In this document: piece after piece, positions 1 to 12,157 of the stretch
How the letters are laid out: each line of letters starts with the position of its first letter
How positions within the stretch are numbered: position 1 is the first letter of the stretch
Assembly (NCBI GenBank): GCA_009829735.1
Contig: CM020618.1
Span: forward strand, 13,498,568 to 13,562,567
Length of the DNA stretch: 64,000 nucleotides
Direction of reading: 5' to 3'
From: Pyropia yezoensis
Taxonomy: Eukaryota > Rhodophyta > Bangiophyceae > Bangiales > Bangiaceae
Notes under the pieces: model-generated
Told to the model about the DNA's origin: nothing
Databases searched by the model: none
Seen by the model: the letters and a program-made list of their open reading frames with translations, nothing else
Made by a program: the position numbers and the translations under genes

Positions 1-1929
1 TGGTTACAGAGGTATTTCACTTCAGTTTTCCCGCGGATTCTGATCGCGTTTTAGTCCCCCAGTGACCTCGTCGAGACATAGATATCAAGAAGCGTCCAGC
101 GCGCTCAAATTATTTTGTTATAGTTGATGTTTAATCGCGCCTCAATCGAGCATTCAGACCCAGGGCGAGGCGGGGCGCATCGAGCAATAATCGCTTGGTC
201 CCTCAGCAGCGCCCAAGTGACAACCTTTAAAAGCGCCTTAGGCGCTTGGCACAGCCCTAAACGTTACTGTGCAACTTTAGCACGGACCGTGCACGAGAGT
301 CTTCCTCGATGTCTGCAAGGAGAGCCACCAACTAATGCTTCGGCACTTTTGGACGTCCCGCGATTGATTTCGTCCCCGACTCCTTTGTTAGGGACGGTGG
401 GGCAGACCATGGCCCGCGCAGATTTCCTCTGATCTCTGTTTCTTCGTGTTCCACCATGCATCTTTATCTCTCGTAAACCAGAGTACTTTCGAGCGAAAAA
501 TGTACCCGAAACTCGTGTTTTGTGTTCTGCTTTGTTCTTCGTCGCGTATCTCCGTGTGTATCCTTTCGATTGACCCGGTCGTTGCGGCACGCGCGGGGGG
601 GTACAATTGTACCCCACTGGAAGGGGAGACGCGACAGATACTGACGGCCTGCCGGCGGGCACCAGCGCAGGGCAAGGGCGGGCGTGGCAGGCGCGTTGCG
701 CCGCTACAGATGACCCGCCTCTTCCCTGGTTCCTTGTTCCCGCCTGACCGGCACGTCCGTCATCATCGCGCCTCACACATTCCTCCCTGCGTGCACATCG
801 CTTGCACACATCTGCCGCTTTCGTTGGACTTACCAGGGAACCCATCCTCTGCATGAGCGGGCGTTTTTTTCTACTCGTTTGCTTTTATATCTCTTTTCCG
901 CAACCCAAGCGAATAAAAACACGGTCAATGGTTACTGCGGCGCTGCTGGTGAGTTTGTTACAGAGTAAGAGAGTGTCCCGAGGCAGACTGGTGGTGCATC
1001 ACGATGGAACAGTCACTATCGTCGGCTTTCCATCAATTTGGAGGTAGGCAAATCGCCGCGACCGCCGTCTCGAGCTCTTTCGATTGAGTTCGCTTTTGTT
1101 CGCGACGCCCAGTTTCCAGCGAGAATATGTAGAAATGTCACAGATCACACTATGTCTTTACTTCAGGCGCTGTTCGAAACGTGAAGACGTGCTCGCAACC
1201 CGCTGGATACTCTCAGGTCCGTAGGACGATGGAGAATCCTTTCTAGTTAGCTCATGGCGCATGGGAGTCCGAAGACGTTCCAGTGTACATTTTCAATGGG
1301 GGCTCTCTTGGCTGCTGGATCTTAAACAGTCTGAGGGTTTTAGATATCGTCATCCGCCACACTTAAACAAATATTTTTTGCCGACTGACACGGCTGACTG
1401 CGATCTCAGTCAAGAACCAAACTGACGAGTGCACCTCGAGTCGAGGTGTGTAATGAGCACCGTCTAAGACCTAATGAGCAGTTGGGAGAGCAGGGAGGGC
1501 AGAGACAGAGGTGGGTCACATAGCGGACTGGGTAAGCCCACCTTGAATGCCATGTGGCGGATCCACGTCCTCTCAAGCCCTTCAACCAATCAAGGTACCG
1601 AACAAAGAGCACAGAAACAGAAACAGAACACACGAAGTTCCACACACAGCGACTATTGTACTTGTCGTTCCCAATTTTATCCGATGTGGTCGAAATCTAA
1701 CATATTACAGGCACTCTCTCCGAGCCAGTAAAACCGCAGAAGACCCAAGTGCCCATATGTGTCGAGGTTATAAAGAAGAAACAATTTTCCAATTCAGCCT
1801 ACATTAAGTATGCAGTCTACACTGAGTATGCAGTCAATAAGTCGTTGATTGAACTGCACAGTCTCTTTAATGAACTTCAATAAACTTGATTAACGTTAGA
1901 TATGCAAGATGAAGAAACAAACCCTTCAA
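1..1929. other. Intergenic DNA, no gene seen
   Basis: This stretch is near 50% GC with short, overlapping, unconvincing open frames of 60-200 codons. None shows a recognisable domain or the GC-rich composition of the real genes in this window. It lies outside the large inverted repeat that begins near 1930. I could not trace a convincing inverted counterpart to the right of 18500. Confidence 0.5.
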
Positions 1930-4086
1930 TGCGCTCACACCATGCACTGCTCATCTCATAACTACCCCTTCTCTCACCAAAACAGTTGCTTGTAAGCAGT
2001 GCAGGTATCAGATGCATCGCGATCCAGGGTGAGTAGAAACTTGGCTCTGCTGTGCAGATCGTGGCACGATCTCGACGCCCATGAATGGGCCTTCCTGGCT
2101 CGCAAAAGCCTTGCGAAGATCTTTGGGAGGACCAAGTGACGTGAGGAACAGCACTGAGGGGAAACGCTTCCGAAAGCACGGCTCATGATGCACTAAGACG
2201 CGGGCGAAGAGGATTCTCTCAGCGTAGAAATGTTTTTTCTTCCAATAGAACTGGCGTGCCCCAGCGCACGCGCCCCAAGTTTTCAGCAAAAGTGATGTCC
2301 CCCGGGTTAACGTGAATCTAGTTTGCTAGCCAGCGGCATCGAGGCCCGACATGGCAAAGTGATTATTTTAAATGGTTTTGATGAAAAAGATCGCTCACGG
2401 CGGAAAGTCGGGAACTGTTTTACGCGAGGTCCGCCGTCTGTGCACTTGCCTTGGAATCTTATTTGGCACCGATTCGAAAGCGACTTCAAACGCCAATTTC
2501 ACGCGCGACACAGACCTATCCGTGCGAAAGTATACTTCTTCTGAGTCGTACAGAAAAGGTCTTGAGGGATTCGCCTGTTTAATGCGAGCGGCGGTCTACT
2601 AACAAAGCCACGGTTTATAACTCAACCAAGTTTGGCCTTAAAAACTAATAATGAAGATTGAGGAGCTCGTTCTATTGATGCTCGTTACTCTCCTCCTCTT
2701 CTTTTCGCTTGCCCCCCAGTGCGCTTTATCTGTGAAATGAATGCCACTTACGACTCAGCAGACTTGAGAATAGTTTGGAGTATGAACTCCATTGCTTGTT
2801 TCTCATTTTGTTCTGTGGGAATGAGACTAGCTCTGCTAGACGGGCTCAGCCAGTGAAAAAAATCCCTTCAGACAGACTACCTGACAACAGTGAAGAAAGA
2901 CGAGGATCTGCAATGAGACAATTTAAGCATATTTTGGCCGTTAAAAAATACATTCACACATCGCCTCAATTATGTTAAGAACAAACCAGCTGGTCGTTCG
3001 ACCATCCAATGGCAGTTGTCAGACAATAGAGTGTTGGATCCATTGTTAGTTTACGATACGTCACGGTCATTGTCACAAAGGACAGAACCTCGTACGCAGC
3101 AATAAATGAGCGCACTTTCAAAATCGAATGACGAGCCGAGCGGTGAAGAGGCCATTCTACTATTATTGGGCTGGCCAAAGCGCTTTTGGTAGGCTCATGT
3201 GAGTCATCGTTAAATGGACGACAAGGAGACTGAGGAGTATCACCCACTCTGTCTCGATAGGATGCAATTTGTATCGAGGTCGCGTAAAACACCGGAAAGG
3301 TTCAGCGATTATATCCTGAAAAATGGGATGCAGAGCTATGGTCGCATAACTGCAATCGAATGTCATACAAGTACCTTGATTTTGTGCACGTGCAGGACGC
3401 ATTGCAGGATACTCTTCATGAGCCGTCATTTTAACTCCAGATTTGCGCCCGTTGTTCGGGGCGCAGCAAACGGCGTGCATCTTGGGTTTCTACTTCTTGA
3501 TTGTGGGCCGCCTGCTTGGAGGCACCGATGAACACCGACGTGAAAAAGGCGCGGAGCGCGAAAGAACGGACTGGTTGTACATAGCTTCATGCTTCGTTTT
3601 TTCGAAGAAACTGCGCAAAGTGTAGTAAAGAAGAGGTCTTCATGTAATTAACAGTTTAAATTTAGTGCTCGTTATCTACGGTATCGAAAGAACGGACGCA
3701 TTGAGGTAATGGAGGAAACTTTACCCGGAGATAAAGAAGGCGTACTTAGATGTATGGATAATTGCTAGTCCTCCGTCGGAAGCACAGTACGCTCAGTCCG
3801 CGGCAGTGATCATACGGTCGGGTCGCCACTAAGTGGAGCAGCTGCTCCTCCTGCACACGCGAGTCCTCGCCCCTCTCCGCTGGCATTGCCGTACTGTCCG
3901 CAATGTGAGGTAGAACACAAGACGCGCGACGAACCAAAACGAGCCAGGTCGGCGAGGCTCACGCTTGAATACCTCACTCCGAGTGGCACATGTTCAGAAG
4001 GACAACTCGCACTGTTCACAAATTCAACCACATGGACGTCTCGAAGGCGACTAATATATCCCCACAGAAGTGGAATCTTTATAGCA
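1930..4086. repeat. Outer, diverged left arm of the large inverted repeat
   Basis: Read by eye, this stretch aligns in inverted orientation with the DNA to the right of 14687. Anchors include the block around 2050-2095 (pairing with 18330-18370), 2430-2550 (pairing with 17870-18000), 2810-2860 (pairing with 16270-16330), 3340-3560 (pairing with 15280-15490) and 3800-3985 (pairing with 14805-14970). Similarity is patchy, roughly two thirds to three quarters, so this part is old or not homogenised. It stops being diverged abruptly at 4087. No coding function is seen; short frames that match between the arms reflect the repeat. Confidence 0.75.
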
Positions 4087-5397
4087 GAGAAAAGGTGCTC
4101 TTGCCATTATAAAGACCAAATTCCATGGTCATTATCCACTCGCACTCACACTCTCACCGACCACCTCACCCTCCCACTCAACTGCAAGCCCCCAACACTC
4201 ACACACATCGACGCACCCACTCAACCTTCCCTCAACAAACGAGAACAACGCACACTCACGCTCCCACACAACACCCGACGCAAACACACACGAGCCCCAC
4301 ACCCCACCGCAACGACAACACTTCTCACACGCGAAACACAAAGAAACGCGTCTCTTGTCGACCAGCCCGCTTCGTGCACGTCCCTTGTGACTTGGGCCGC
4401 ACGCCCGCCGTGTGCCGCTCACCCGCCTTGTGCCGCCGGTCCGCCTTGTGCCACTCGCCCGCCTCGCGCCGCCCGCCCGACTCACGCCGCCCGTCCGCCT
4501 TGACCTCGCTCTGCTCACACACACTGTGCCGCTTGACCGCCGCCTTGTCACCGCCATCGCCGCGACAGCACCGCCCGCGCCGCGTCACCGCAACCGCACC
4601 GCCAGCATCACCACGCCCTCGGACACGCCATCGACACAACACCACACCACGACTCCCACCCCCTCGGACACTCCAACAGCGGAACAGGACATCCTCCTTC
4701 TCGGATCGCTCCCCCGGCTGGCCGCCCGGCCTCATGGCCCACCCTCCACCCCCCCGCCGGACCCCGTCCCTCCTCCCCAAAACCTCATCCCCCGGCGGTC
4801 CCGTAGCCGCACCCCCCCGACCGGCCTCTTGTCCTCCGCCCTGGCCAGTCTTATCTGCCCGCTCCCCACAACCCCTGACAGCTTCTTCTGCCCCACGTCC
4901 CGGCCAGCCTCGCTTCCCACCCGCCCCCCGGCTGACCTCTTCGACCCTCCCCCCACGCCCGTCCTCCGCTTCCTCGGCAGCCTCCACACTGCCCTCTCCC
5001 GGCCAGCCTCGCTTACCGCCACTCCTCGGCTGGCCTCCCGCTCATGCCACCCCGCACATCCACCATCCACCAACGTAAGTAGGTCGCACGACAGCCTGCC
5101 CCGCCCACACGCCGCCGCCAAGTCACACAAGACGACCGACGTGGCTGGGGCGGCAGAGCGTGGTTAGTGGTGGTGGTGGGGTGGTGGTGGCAAAGTGTTG
5201 TGGTGGTGGTGTGGTTGTATTCGGTGTAGGTTAGGGCGGTGTTGTTGTGTGTGTGGGATGGGGTGGTCAGTCGGTGGGGGGGCGACCAGTGGCGGTGGTT
5301 AAATAGTGCGGCCGGCCGCCCAAGGCGTGGGTGTGGCCGCCTTGTGGCGGCCGGCGGTGGCATGCAAACCCCGCCGCTCCCCGCCCTCTCCCCCTCC
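4087..5397 (+). repeat. Inner left terminal inverted repeat, 1.31 kb
   Basis: This 1311-bp segment is repeated in inverted orientation at 13377-14687 with only a handful of substitutions. The outer end reads GAGAAAAGGTGCTCTTGCC here, with one change in the partner; the inner end is the run ending CCCTCTCCCCCTCC. The first third is CA-rich (ACACTCAC-like runs) and the rest is very C-rich. It includes a perfect GCGGCCGGCCGC palindrome near 5308. Frames of 220-317 codons are open on both strands, but they are low-complexity Thr/Pro/Arg strings and I do not call them genes. Confidence 0.9.
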
Positions 5398-6544
5398 TCT
5401 CCGCCCCGCGGGCCGTCCCCCGCCCTCCTTGGCACGCGCGCCTCGACAGCAGCAGCCCGTCCGCCCGTGAGCGCTCGGCTGCCGTCGGTTGCCGTCGCTG
5501 TCCGTGGCCGGCGCCGGGTGCGAAAGGGGGGGGGGCGGCGCGAGTTCGCCCAGGCAGTTAAGGGGGGAGGCCGCGCGCGCGCCCGCCGCCGCAGCTCCCT
5601 TCTCTTCGAGGGGAGGGGAAGGGCGGGAGCTGCGTTCCCTTCCGGTGGGGTGGGCGGGCGGGGGGGTGGCAGTGGCATCGGTTACGGGCACACTTCAACC
5701 GCCCGCAGTCGCGGGCCCGACAGCGGGGCACCAGGGTGCGGCAGAGCTCTCGGGGGCGGGATGCCAACCCGGGCGGCGGCGGCGGTAGCAGTCGCGCACG
5801 CACTCGGCTGGCGACGGTGCCCGTCGTGTCGCCCGCCCGGCAGCAGCTTCACCGACGTGGGTGGCGACGAGTGCGCCCATTGTCGATGCCCTGTTTCCCC
5901 CCCCAGCAGGGGGTGAAGGGCGGGAGATTGTATTCTGCCGCAGGGGGGGGGCGGGGGGTTGGCTCAGACGACCCACAATGGCCGCCCTTCATTCCCCCTT
6001 GCCCAACGGAAGCCGCGTTCGACCACTACCCCAGCGCACGTCCAGCCAGGCCCCCCGTTGAACAGGGGGGGCCGAATGTGGTGTGGAGGGGGGGGGGGGT
6101 GGGGGCGAGGGGGTCGCGGTTACGCGGGGAAGATTCTGTGGGGATGGCCAAGGCGCGCCTTGGCTGCTGCGAGGGTGAACGGGCACCCCCCCTAGACTTG
6201 CAGGTCGCTCCCCACCTCTGCCATTGGCCGGGCGTCCTTCGTGAGCCTCGCGTGGGCGCAAAAGGGGGAGGGAACACGTGGCGGGCTTCCACAGCCGGTC
6301 CATCCCGCTGCCCCATGTGGTGGCGGATCCATCTCTTTTGCGCACCCATCTTTAGTGACAGGGACCCCCCTTTGCACGCACAAAGCGTCGGCCAGTGTCG
6401 AGAAAAATATCTTGCACGCTTCTGGGGGGGGGGGGGGGGGGGCGGGACGGAGGGTGGAGCCGGTTGGCGAAGCACCACACGCTTGGCGCGGGCGGCCCGC
6501 TTCTTCCTTTCAAATCCTCCCCGCTGCGTGTCGGCGTCTGAGAG

Positions 6545-7520
6545 CAATCCCAGCGGTGTCACCGCAACCGCACTTTTAGGGCAGCCGCAAAAACACGTAC
6601 TGGACGATGAGTGGACCTCCCCCAAACTAAAGAGCGACCGCGAAGCCGACCCTCCCAGCGGTCCGTCACCCTATAGCATGCGGTGAGAGGAAGTTATAAA
6701 CTACTTGTTCACTTCCAAACAATTCTGCTGAAGCCAACAGCAATCATGCCGTCGCCAGCCTCGTCGTCACCCTCCGTGTTACCTGCCTCTGCCCCACTCG
6801 TCGCCCCCCCCCCCCCCCCCCCCCCCCCGCGCCCTTCCACCGTTACACCTCTCTTCGCTGCCATGGATACTGTTGCGCCCACTGCCGTCTCCGCCAACGC
6901 CTGCAGCTCCACTTGCGACCACCCCAGATTCTTGCCAGCTTTCTTGGGCGTGTCCTCCGATTCGGGCGAGGGGGCCGCGGTCCCAGCAGGCAACGCGGGA
7001 GACCCCGGGGGGGAACGGGCGGATGCCATTGAGTACACAAACACAAGAGAAATAAACACAAGAATAGGGGCGGGGGGGAGGAACAATCGAGGCAGGGGCG
7101 GGGGGGAGGAACAATCGAGGCAGGGGCGGGTCAACGGACCAAGATGCTGCGCACAGTGGACGAGAACACTCGCAGTCGTCGAACACCGCCCGTGGATTGG
7201 GTGCGTGCAGTGCGCAACACAGGCAGCCACGGGAATTTGTCGAGCTTGCTGGTTTGCATTGCAATTGAACTCCTCGATGGCTCTCTGGGGCTGGCAGCAG
7301 CTCTGGAGTGGGACCTGGGAGGGGGTCCGTGTCCCCTATACGGGCGCCGCAAAGCTGACGGGCGTCCCCTATAATGACCGATTATAGCGCGAGCCGCCTA
7401 CCCATCCCAGCTTTTAGCGTTGCCGCTCGCGGTAAAACCCCACCGCTGGGAAGGTGCTTTTCCTAAATCTGCACTATAAGTGACGGCGCGACCTAAAAAC
7501 GGCACCGCTGGGAAGGCTCT
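6545..7520. repeat. Possible small nested element bounded by ACCGCTGGGA motifs
   Basis: The 9-bp word CCCAGCGGT occurs twice at the left (about 6548 and 6655) and its complement ACCGCTGGG twice at the right (about 7440 and 7507). The surrounding sequences also show inverted similarity: CTATAGGGTGACGG-like on the left and CTATAAGTGACGG on the right. This is the layout of subterminal inverted repeats of a non-autonomous DNA element about 1 kb long. Target-site duplications were not found, so the ends are approximate. Confidence 0.4.
7067..7130 (+). repeat. 28-bp tandem repeat, about 2.3 copies
   Basis: The word AACAATCGAGGCAGGGGCGG recurs with a period of exactly 28 bp at 7082 and 7110, each copy joined to a run of seven Gs. 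Confidence 0.85.
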
Positions 7521-8177
7521 GAGTGGGCGGACTTTGTACGGCCACCGAGTGAGTCAAGCAATTATACGAGCCGTGGGTGACGGCTCGCCCGTTGATTGGG
7601 TGGGACGGGCCGGGGCGTCTGGTTCCCCCTGACCCTTTTCTCCGAGCCCCGCCGCCACTCCCCTCTCCACGGGATCACGCTGGGCCCGCCCTCTCACCGC
7701 CTGCCCCGCCCCCCCCCACCGTTACACGGCGGCCAGCGGCCCAGGTAGTGGGGGGGGGGAGGGGTGGCAACGCGCAGAAGCCTCCTGCGCGCCAGAGGCT
7801 GGTGGCGGCGGCGTCGTGCGGCGCTCGTGGCGGGTGGCCCTATGGGAACAGAATCACGATAAAACCGCGATTCTTGATCCTGGGCCACCCGGAATCGGGA
7901 TCTGAGGAGCCTTCCAGGCAATCACGCGGTCTTGACAGCTGCGCATGCCCGATGCGAGCTCTGATTGGCCTTCCATTGAGCGCTTCCAGAACCATCTGGA
8001 GCGGCCTCCAGAACAGTCCGGCTGGGTCCACATTCATCCCGGACGGCCTCCTGAACGGCGCGGAAGGGTCAAGAATCGTCCAACAATCCAATCAAACGTC
8101 GTGTGACTCCATCACGGAGTCACATGATGTGGGCGTCCATTGCGGGCCTGGCTGCCCGCAGGATCCTTTCCCAAGAG

Positions 8178-8185
8178 TATATATA
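8178..8185 (+). promoter_or_regulatory. TATA box of the transposase gene
   Basis: A perfect TATATATA lies about 280 bp upstream of the ATG at 8466. The open frame extends further 5', but this TATA box would place transcription start near 8210. That makes the upstream in-frame Met codons unlikely starts. Confidence 0.6.
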
Positions 8186-8465
8186 CATGGCCTGCGGGAT
8201 ACCCGGTCTGCGCTCGTCTGCTGCACATCACAGCCATCGTAGCGCCTTCACCCCCGCCACGAGAACGTGGCGCGCACCCCCCCCCCCCTCCCCACCCTCG
8301 CTCCCCCCCCTGCTTGCCAGACCCTGCTTGCCTGGCTGCGCTCTCGCCCGTACTCGGCTGCCCCCCCCCCCCCCCCTGATTGCCCGACCCCGCTGTCGCC
8401 CATCCCCTCCTGCCCCCCCCCCCCCCCCCTCCCTCAACCAACCGACCCATCCTGGCCAGGCAAGC

Positions 8466-11297
8466 ATGAGGGCGTGCTCTTGCGCCAAGTGCAGCGGAGG
8501 GACGCCGGGTGGCATTTCTTATGTGCCAGAGAGGACCTGGTTTAGACACCGGCGTGCCACCAGAGGTCTTCCCCCTCGCCCCCGTGCTGCGGCGGCCTCA
8601 AGCGCCACCCCGCCGGACGGCCCTTCGATGCCTGCTGCCCCGCTCGCCTTCCCTACCGCCAACCCTACGCCAGACACAAGTCCCTCTGTCAGCAGCACGG
8701 ATATCCGTGTTGACACGAAAGATAGTGATAGTAGCGAGGCCGACGAGCGACCACCGGATGATGCTACCCCCGCGTCGTCCGCTCCCGAGCTACACTCGGT
8801 TCGACCTAACGGCGTGTGTATACCCAGTCAAGTTTTTGAAGAAAATGTTGATGACTTTGTGGCGTACACGTTCGTAGTGCAGCACTGCCGGTCCCGTGAG
8901 GGTACTGAGGACTATCTACTACAGCGTCGCTTCGCTGGGACGTGTCGCACGCCACACTCCCTCAACTCTATGGTGAAGTCCAGTGTCGACTTGCACACCA
9001 AGATGGTCGACTGTTGCAGGAACGGCTGTGTTGCGTTCACCGCCGACCGTGATGCCTTCTCTGCGTGCGACGTGTGCAAGGCTGCACGGTACCGCGCAAA
9101 CGGACAGCCTGCCAAACAAGCTACCTATTGGCCGCTTCTACCATGGCTGAAAATGATGTTGGCTGATGCGCACATTGGGCCGAGCATGGTCAACGACATG
9201 AAAGAGGCGCGCGAGGCCGCTGCAGCAGGCCCACCCACGGATGTACGTGACTGGTTCGACGGGGCGGTGTTTCGAAAGCTCGTTGCACAGGGTTATTTCT
9301 CCTCCAACACTTCCGTCGCTCTGAGCATTTCAACGGACGGTTTTCAAGCTTGGAAACAGCGCGGATTCGAAGGATGGCCGATTATCGCGACGATTTTGAA
9401 CCTTGATCCTAGCTCCAGGGTTCGAATTGTTTCGCAAGTCATCGTTGGAATTACGCCAGGCCCGGCACAACCTGCGGACATGGAGTCGTTTCTTCATCCG
9501 ATCGCCAACGAGCTGAACGCCCTCGCTGTAGGCGTGAGTGGTGTGGAGGTCGCCGGCTACTCGGAGCCCCAGGTCATGTTTGCGTTCGTCGTCCAATTTA
9601 CGACGGACATGCCCGCTGGCGATAAGCTGCTCAACGCTGTCGGAGCTAACGGCGAGCGTCCCGGCAGGTTTAGAGACTTTGCCGGGGTCCGCGCGCATAA
9701 CCGCTTCTGGTACCCACCCTACCAGCCACCGTACAACCCCAGCAACCCCCCTCCGTCCAAGCGCTGCCGATTTGACGTTCAAGGCGACGCTACGCCCAGG
9801 CGCACCGCGGCTAGCGTGGCCGACAGTGTTGCGAGGGTGGAGAATGCCCGCCGAGCGGGACGGAGCCAGTCGGCTGTGCGTGCTCTAGCGCAGAGAGAAG
9901 GGTTCAAGGGGTACTCTCTGTTCTTCGCCCCGAGTCCAGCGGACAAGGCACGCTACCCCGGGCTCAAGTACATGTGGGAAATTGGCCCAGATCTGCTCCC
10001 TTACGACCCCATGCATCTGTTTCTGTGCAACGTTGTGCGTCGGCTATGGGAACTCTTTTCTGGCGAGAACGAGAAGCTGGGTGACGACCAACCCTGCCTC
10101 ATCCCGAAGGCCAGCTGCGAAGCTATTGGCAGAGAAATCCGGGCGGGTCGACGAACCGTTCCTCTGTGTCAAGCACGGGCCCTGCGCGATATCGACAAGC
10201 ATTCGGGCTCGTACAAGGCCGTCGATTGGATGTACTTCCTGCTCTGCACAGGTGAAGTTGTTTTGGCCGATAGAATTCCTGAAAACGTCTTCAAAATGTT
10301 TATGGAACTTTGCCACGCCGGCCGACTACTTTTCAAGCCGGGATCCGTGACAGAGGACGAGCTCAAGAAGGTCGACAAGCACCTCAAAAAGTTTTGCCAC
10401 GGCTACTACACGCATGTGTTTGCTGGGAAAGTGGAGCGGCTGCGGCTGTGTCGGCCCACCATCGTCGCGCTGTTGGACGTGACCGCCAATCCGCGTTCCT
10501 GTGGCCCCGCATGGTCCTACTGGCAGTTCCCGGCCGAGCGTCTCATAGGCACCCTCACGCGGCTCATCCGCTCTCGCCGGTTCCCGTACGCAGCTCTTAC
10601 CAATGCGGTATCGGCCAAGTACTATGCTGAGCTGGTGACGAATTTTGAAGAAACCCACGCGACGGACAAGTGGGCTGAGGCGACTGGAAAACCTGTTTCA
10701 CGAGAAGACAGGGACCCGGGCGGCACGTTTTCCCTTTCGTATAATCCGAGAGTGGATCTTCTCCCGCCCCAGCGCAAGTCAGCTGATTTGGTTGGCGCAG
10801 AGCTGTCGAGGATGAAGGCGGTTCTCGCGATGGAAGGGGCGGCATCAATTCCTGACGAAATAGTTGCAAGGAAGTACTTCCGCCTGCGATTGGCAAATGG
10901 CCAAATTGCTGGCACTGTGCCGGCTGCTGTTGAAGATGGCGACAGTCGGCGGGACTATCTTGTCCGAGTAAGCTCTTACGTCAGGCGCGCTGCAGGGCGG
11001 GGGCGAGGTGCAGTCCGCGTTCCCGTCAACGTTTATGGAGCCGTGCACCACTACGCTGTCGTCCTCATCGATGGGAAGCCCCAGGCGTACGCGTTTCTGC
11101 AGTGTGTGAAGTCAGCGGTTGACCGAAGCGGCACGTTTGGCTTGCCTGAAAAGCGGCGAGAGACGGAGTGCTTTTTGAGCCTGGGAGGGGCCTTCCGGTA
11201 CGTCGACGTTATGTCTATTGACGCTGTTGTGGGGACGCTTTTCGTGAGAGGGAGGCACGTTGTTTTGTATACACGGGAGGTGTTTAGCACGGAATAA
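8466..11297 (+). CDS. Tnp2/CACTA-like transposase (Transposase_21 plus DUF4218-type region)
   Basis: The 943-residue protein (from the ATG after the TATA box) has the full layout of Tnp2-type DDE transposases. A Cys cluster CSCAKCSGG lies at the N-terminus (residues 4-12). A second zinc-type cluster follows near 182-204 (CRNGC ... CDVCKAARY). The catalytic-core signatures are STDGF near 289, LNLDPSSR and ITPGPAQP shortly after, TTDMPAGDKLL near 378 and YDPMHLFLCNVVRRLWEL near 512. A DUF4218-like C-terminal block lies at about 655-725 (CGPAWSYWQFPAERLIGTL). It would act in the nucleus, cutting and joining the element's ends. The frame is open over 2.8 kb with no introns. An AATAAA overlaps the stop codon. 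The frame stays open upstream to 8103, but only after the TATA box is a start plausible. The family is clear; the exact subfamily is inferred from memory of these motifs. Confidence 0.85.
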   Translation: MRACSCAKCSGGTPGGISYVPERTWFRHRRATRGLPPRPRAAAASSATPPDGPSMPAAPLAFPTANPTPDTSPSVSSTDIRVDTKDSDSSEADERPPDDATPASSAPELHSVRPNGVCIPSQVFEENVDDFVAYTFVVQHCRSREGTEDYLLQRRFAGTCRTPHSLNSMVKSSVDLHTKMVDCCRNGCVAFTADRDAFSACDVCKAARYRANGQPAKQATYWPLLPWLKMMLADAHIGPSMVNDMKEAREAAAAGPPTDVRDWFDGAVFRKLVAQGYFSSNTSVALSISTDGFQAWKQRGFEGWPIIATILNLDPSSRVRIVSQVIVGITPGPAQPADMESFLHPIANELNALAVGVSGVEVAGYSEPQVMFAFVVQFTTDMPAGDKLLNAVGANGERPGRFRDFAGVRAHNRFWYPPYQPPYNPSNPPPSKRCRFDVQGDATPRRTAASVADSVARVENARRAGRSQSAVRALAQREGFKGYSLFFAPSPADKARYPGLKYMWEIGPDLLPYDPMHLFLCNVVRRLWELFSGENEKLGDDQPCLIPKASCEAIGREIRAGRRTVPLCQARALRDIDKHSGSYKAVDWMYFLLCTGEVVLADRIPENVFKMFMELCHAGRLLFKPGSVTEDELKKVDKHLKKFCHGYYTHVFAGKVERLRLCRPTIVALLDVTANPRSCGPAWSYWQFPAERLIGTLTRLIRSRRFPYAALTNAVSAKYYAELVTNFEETHATDKWAEATGKPVSREDRDPGGTFSLSYNPRVDLLPPQRKSADLVGAELSRMKAVLAMEGAASIPDEIVARKYFRLRLANGQIAGTVPAAVEDGDSRRDYLVRVSSYVRRAAGRGRGAVRVPVNVYGAVHHYAVVLIDGKPQAYAFLQCVKSAVDRSGTFGLPEKRRETECFLSLGGAFRYVDVMSIDAVVGTLFVRGRHVVLYTREVFSTE

Positions 11298-11790
11298 ATG
11301 GATCCTTTCTGCCTGCAAGCCAGCTTCCTGCTCCGATGGGCCTCCTTGTCATAAGGCAGAGGAACGCATCACGCGGCCGACGAGGCGGGCGCAGTAGGTC
11401 CACAGATGTGGTTGTGGACGCGGGGGACGTGCAGCCACTCAGTATTTGATTGCCAATGAAAGGCTGAGTCATTGGATTGGACTTTATTGCAAGTTGTTTG
11501 CTCGATAAATTTATTCGTCTTCCACCCTCTTTTACCACGTGCCAGGGTGCCCCACTCGGCGCGTGTCGCACACGGCGCTGTCGGTGTGTCTTCCCCCGCA
11601 ACCAGCGTCGTCCCCGTCGAGTCACTTCCTGCTGCTGGTGCGGGCGCCCCTCTTCTCCTCCTGTGCGCGTGTGATCCCCCCTCCCATTGGTGCACGTCTG
11701 CTGCACGCAACCGATCCCTACTCCCTTTCGTGCACGTCGGTGGTACTCGATCTGCAACCTGCTGTCCTTTTCCCCTTGCTACTTTCATCC

Positions 11791-12109
11791 ATGCCGCCCC
11801 GTCGACGCACGTGGTCGGGCTCTGTCCGATCTCCCCGGGCTCGTACCAGTAAGTTCCACGCCCATCTTCTGCCGGGAGCGAGGTGGGACGTCTGTTCATT
11901 TTCTGTTTTTCCACTTGGGTATCAAGCGCTTCTGAGTTCTTTTGTGTCTCACACTTCATCGTGACTGCCCAGTTGTCCTCGCTGTCGCGTTTGTTTTCAC
12001 TTCTCAGATGTGGACGGCTTGTTGGCAGCCTCGCAGGTCGCGGCAGCGCTGTCCGTAGAGGGCGGGGGCAGTCAGCACCCTTCCCCGTCCCCGCCAGCCC
12101 GGCTTGCAC

Positions 12110-12157
<48 letters not shown>

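Larger units (their letters stand above)
5398..7837. other. GC-rich left spacer of the palindrome core
   Basis: GC-rich DNA with G- and C-homopolymers (for example near 6424-6442 and 6806-6830) lies between the inner TIR and the central transposon. Long open frames exist in every direction, but all are composition-driven and none has a recognisable domain. A short sequence near 5690 (CACTTCAACCGCCCGC) recurs inverted just inside the right TIR at about 13360-13374. The left side therefore seems to carry about 290 bp (5398-5688) that the right side lacks. Confidence 0.5.

Noticed and set aside
4125-5167. Open frames of 250-317 codons in the inner TIRs (and mirror frames at 13607-14649)
   Set aside because: Thr/Pro/Arg/Ser low-complexity text open in several frames at once; follows from CA-rich and C-rich sequence. 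No start context or domain.
5736-6686. 316-codon plus-strand frame in the left spacer
   Set aside because: Overlapping frames are open on both strands, poly-G encoded glycine runs, no domain.
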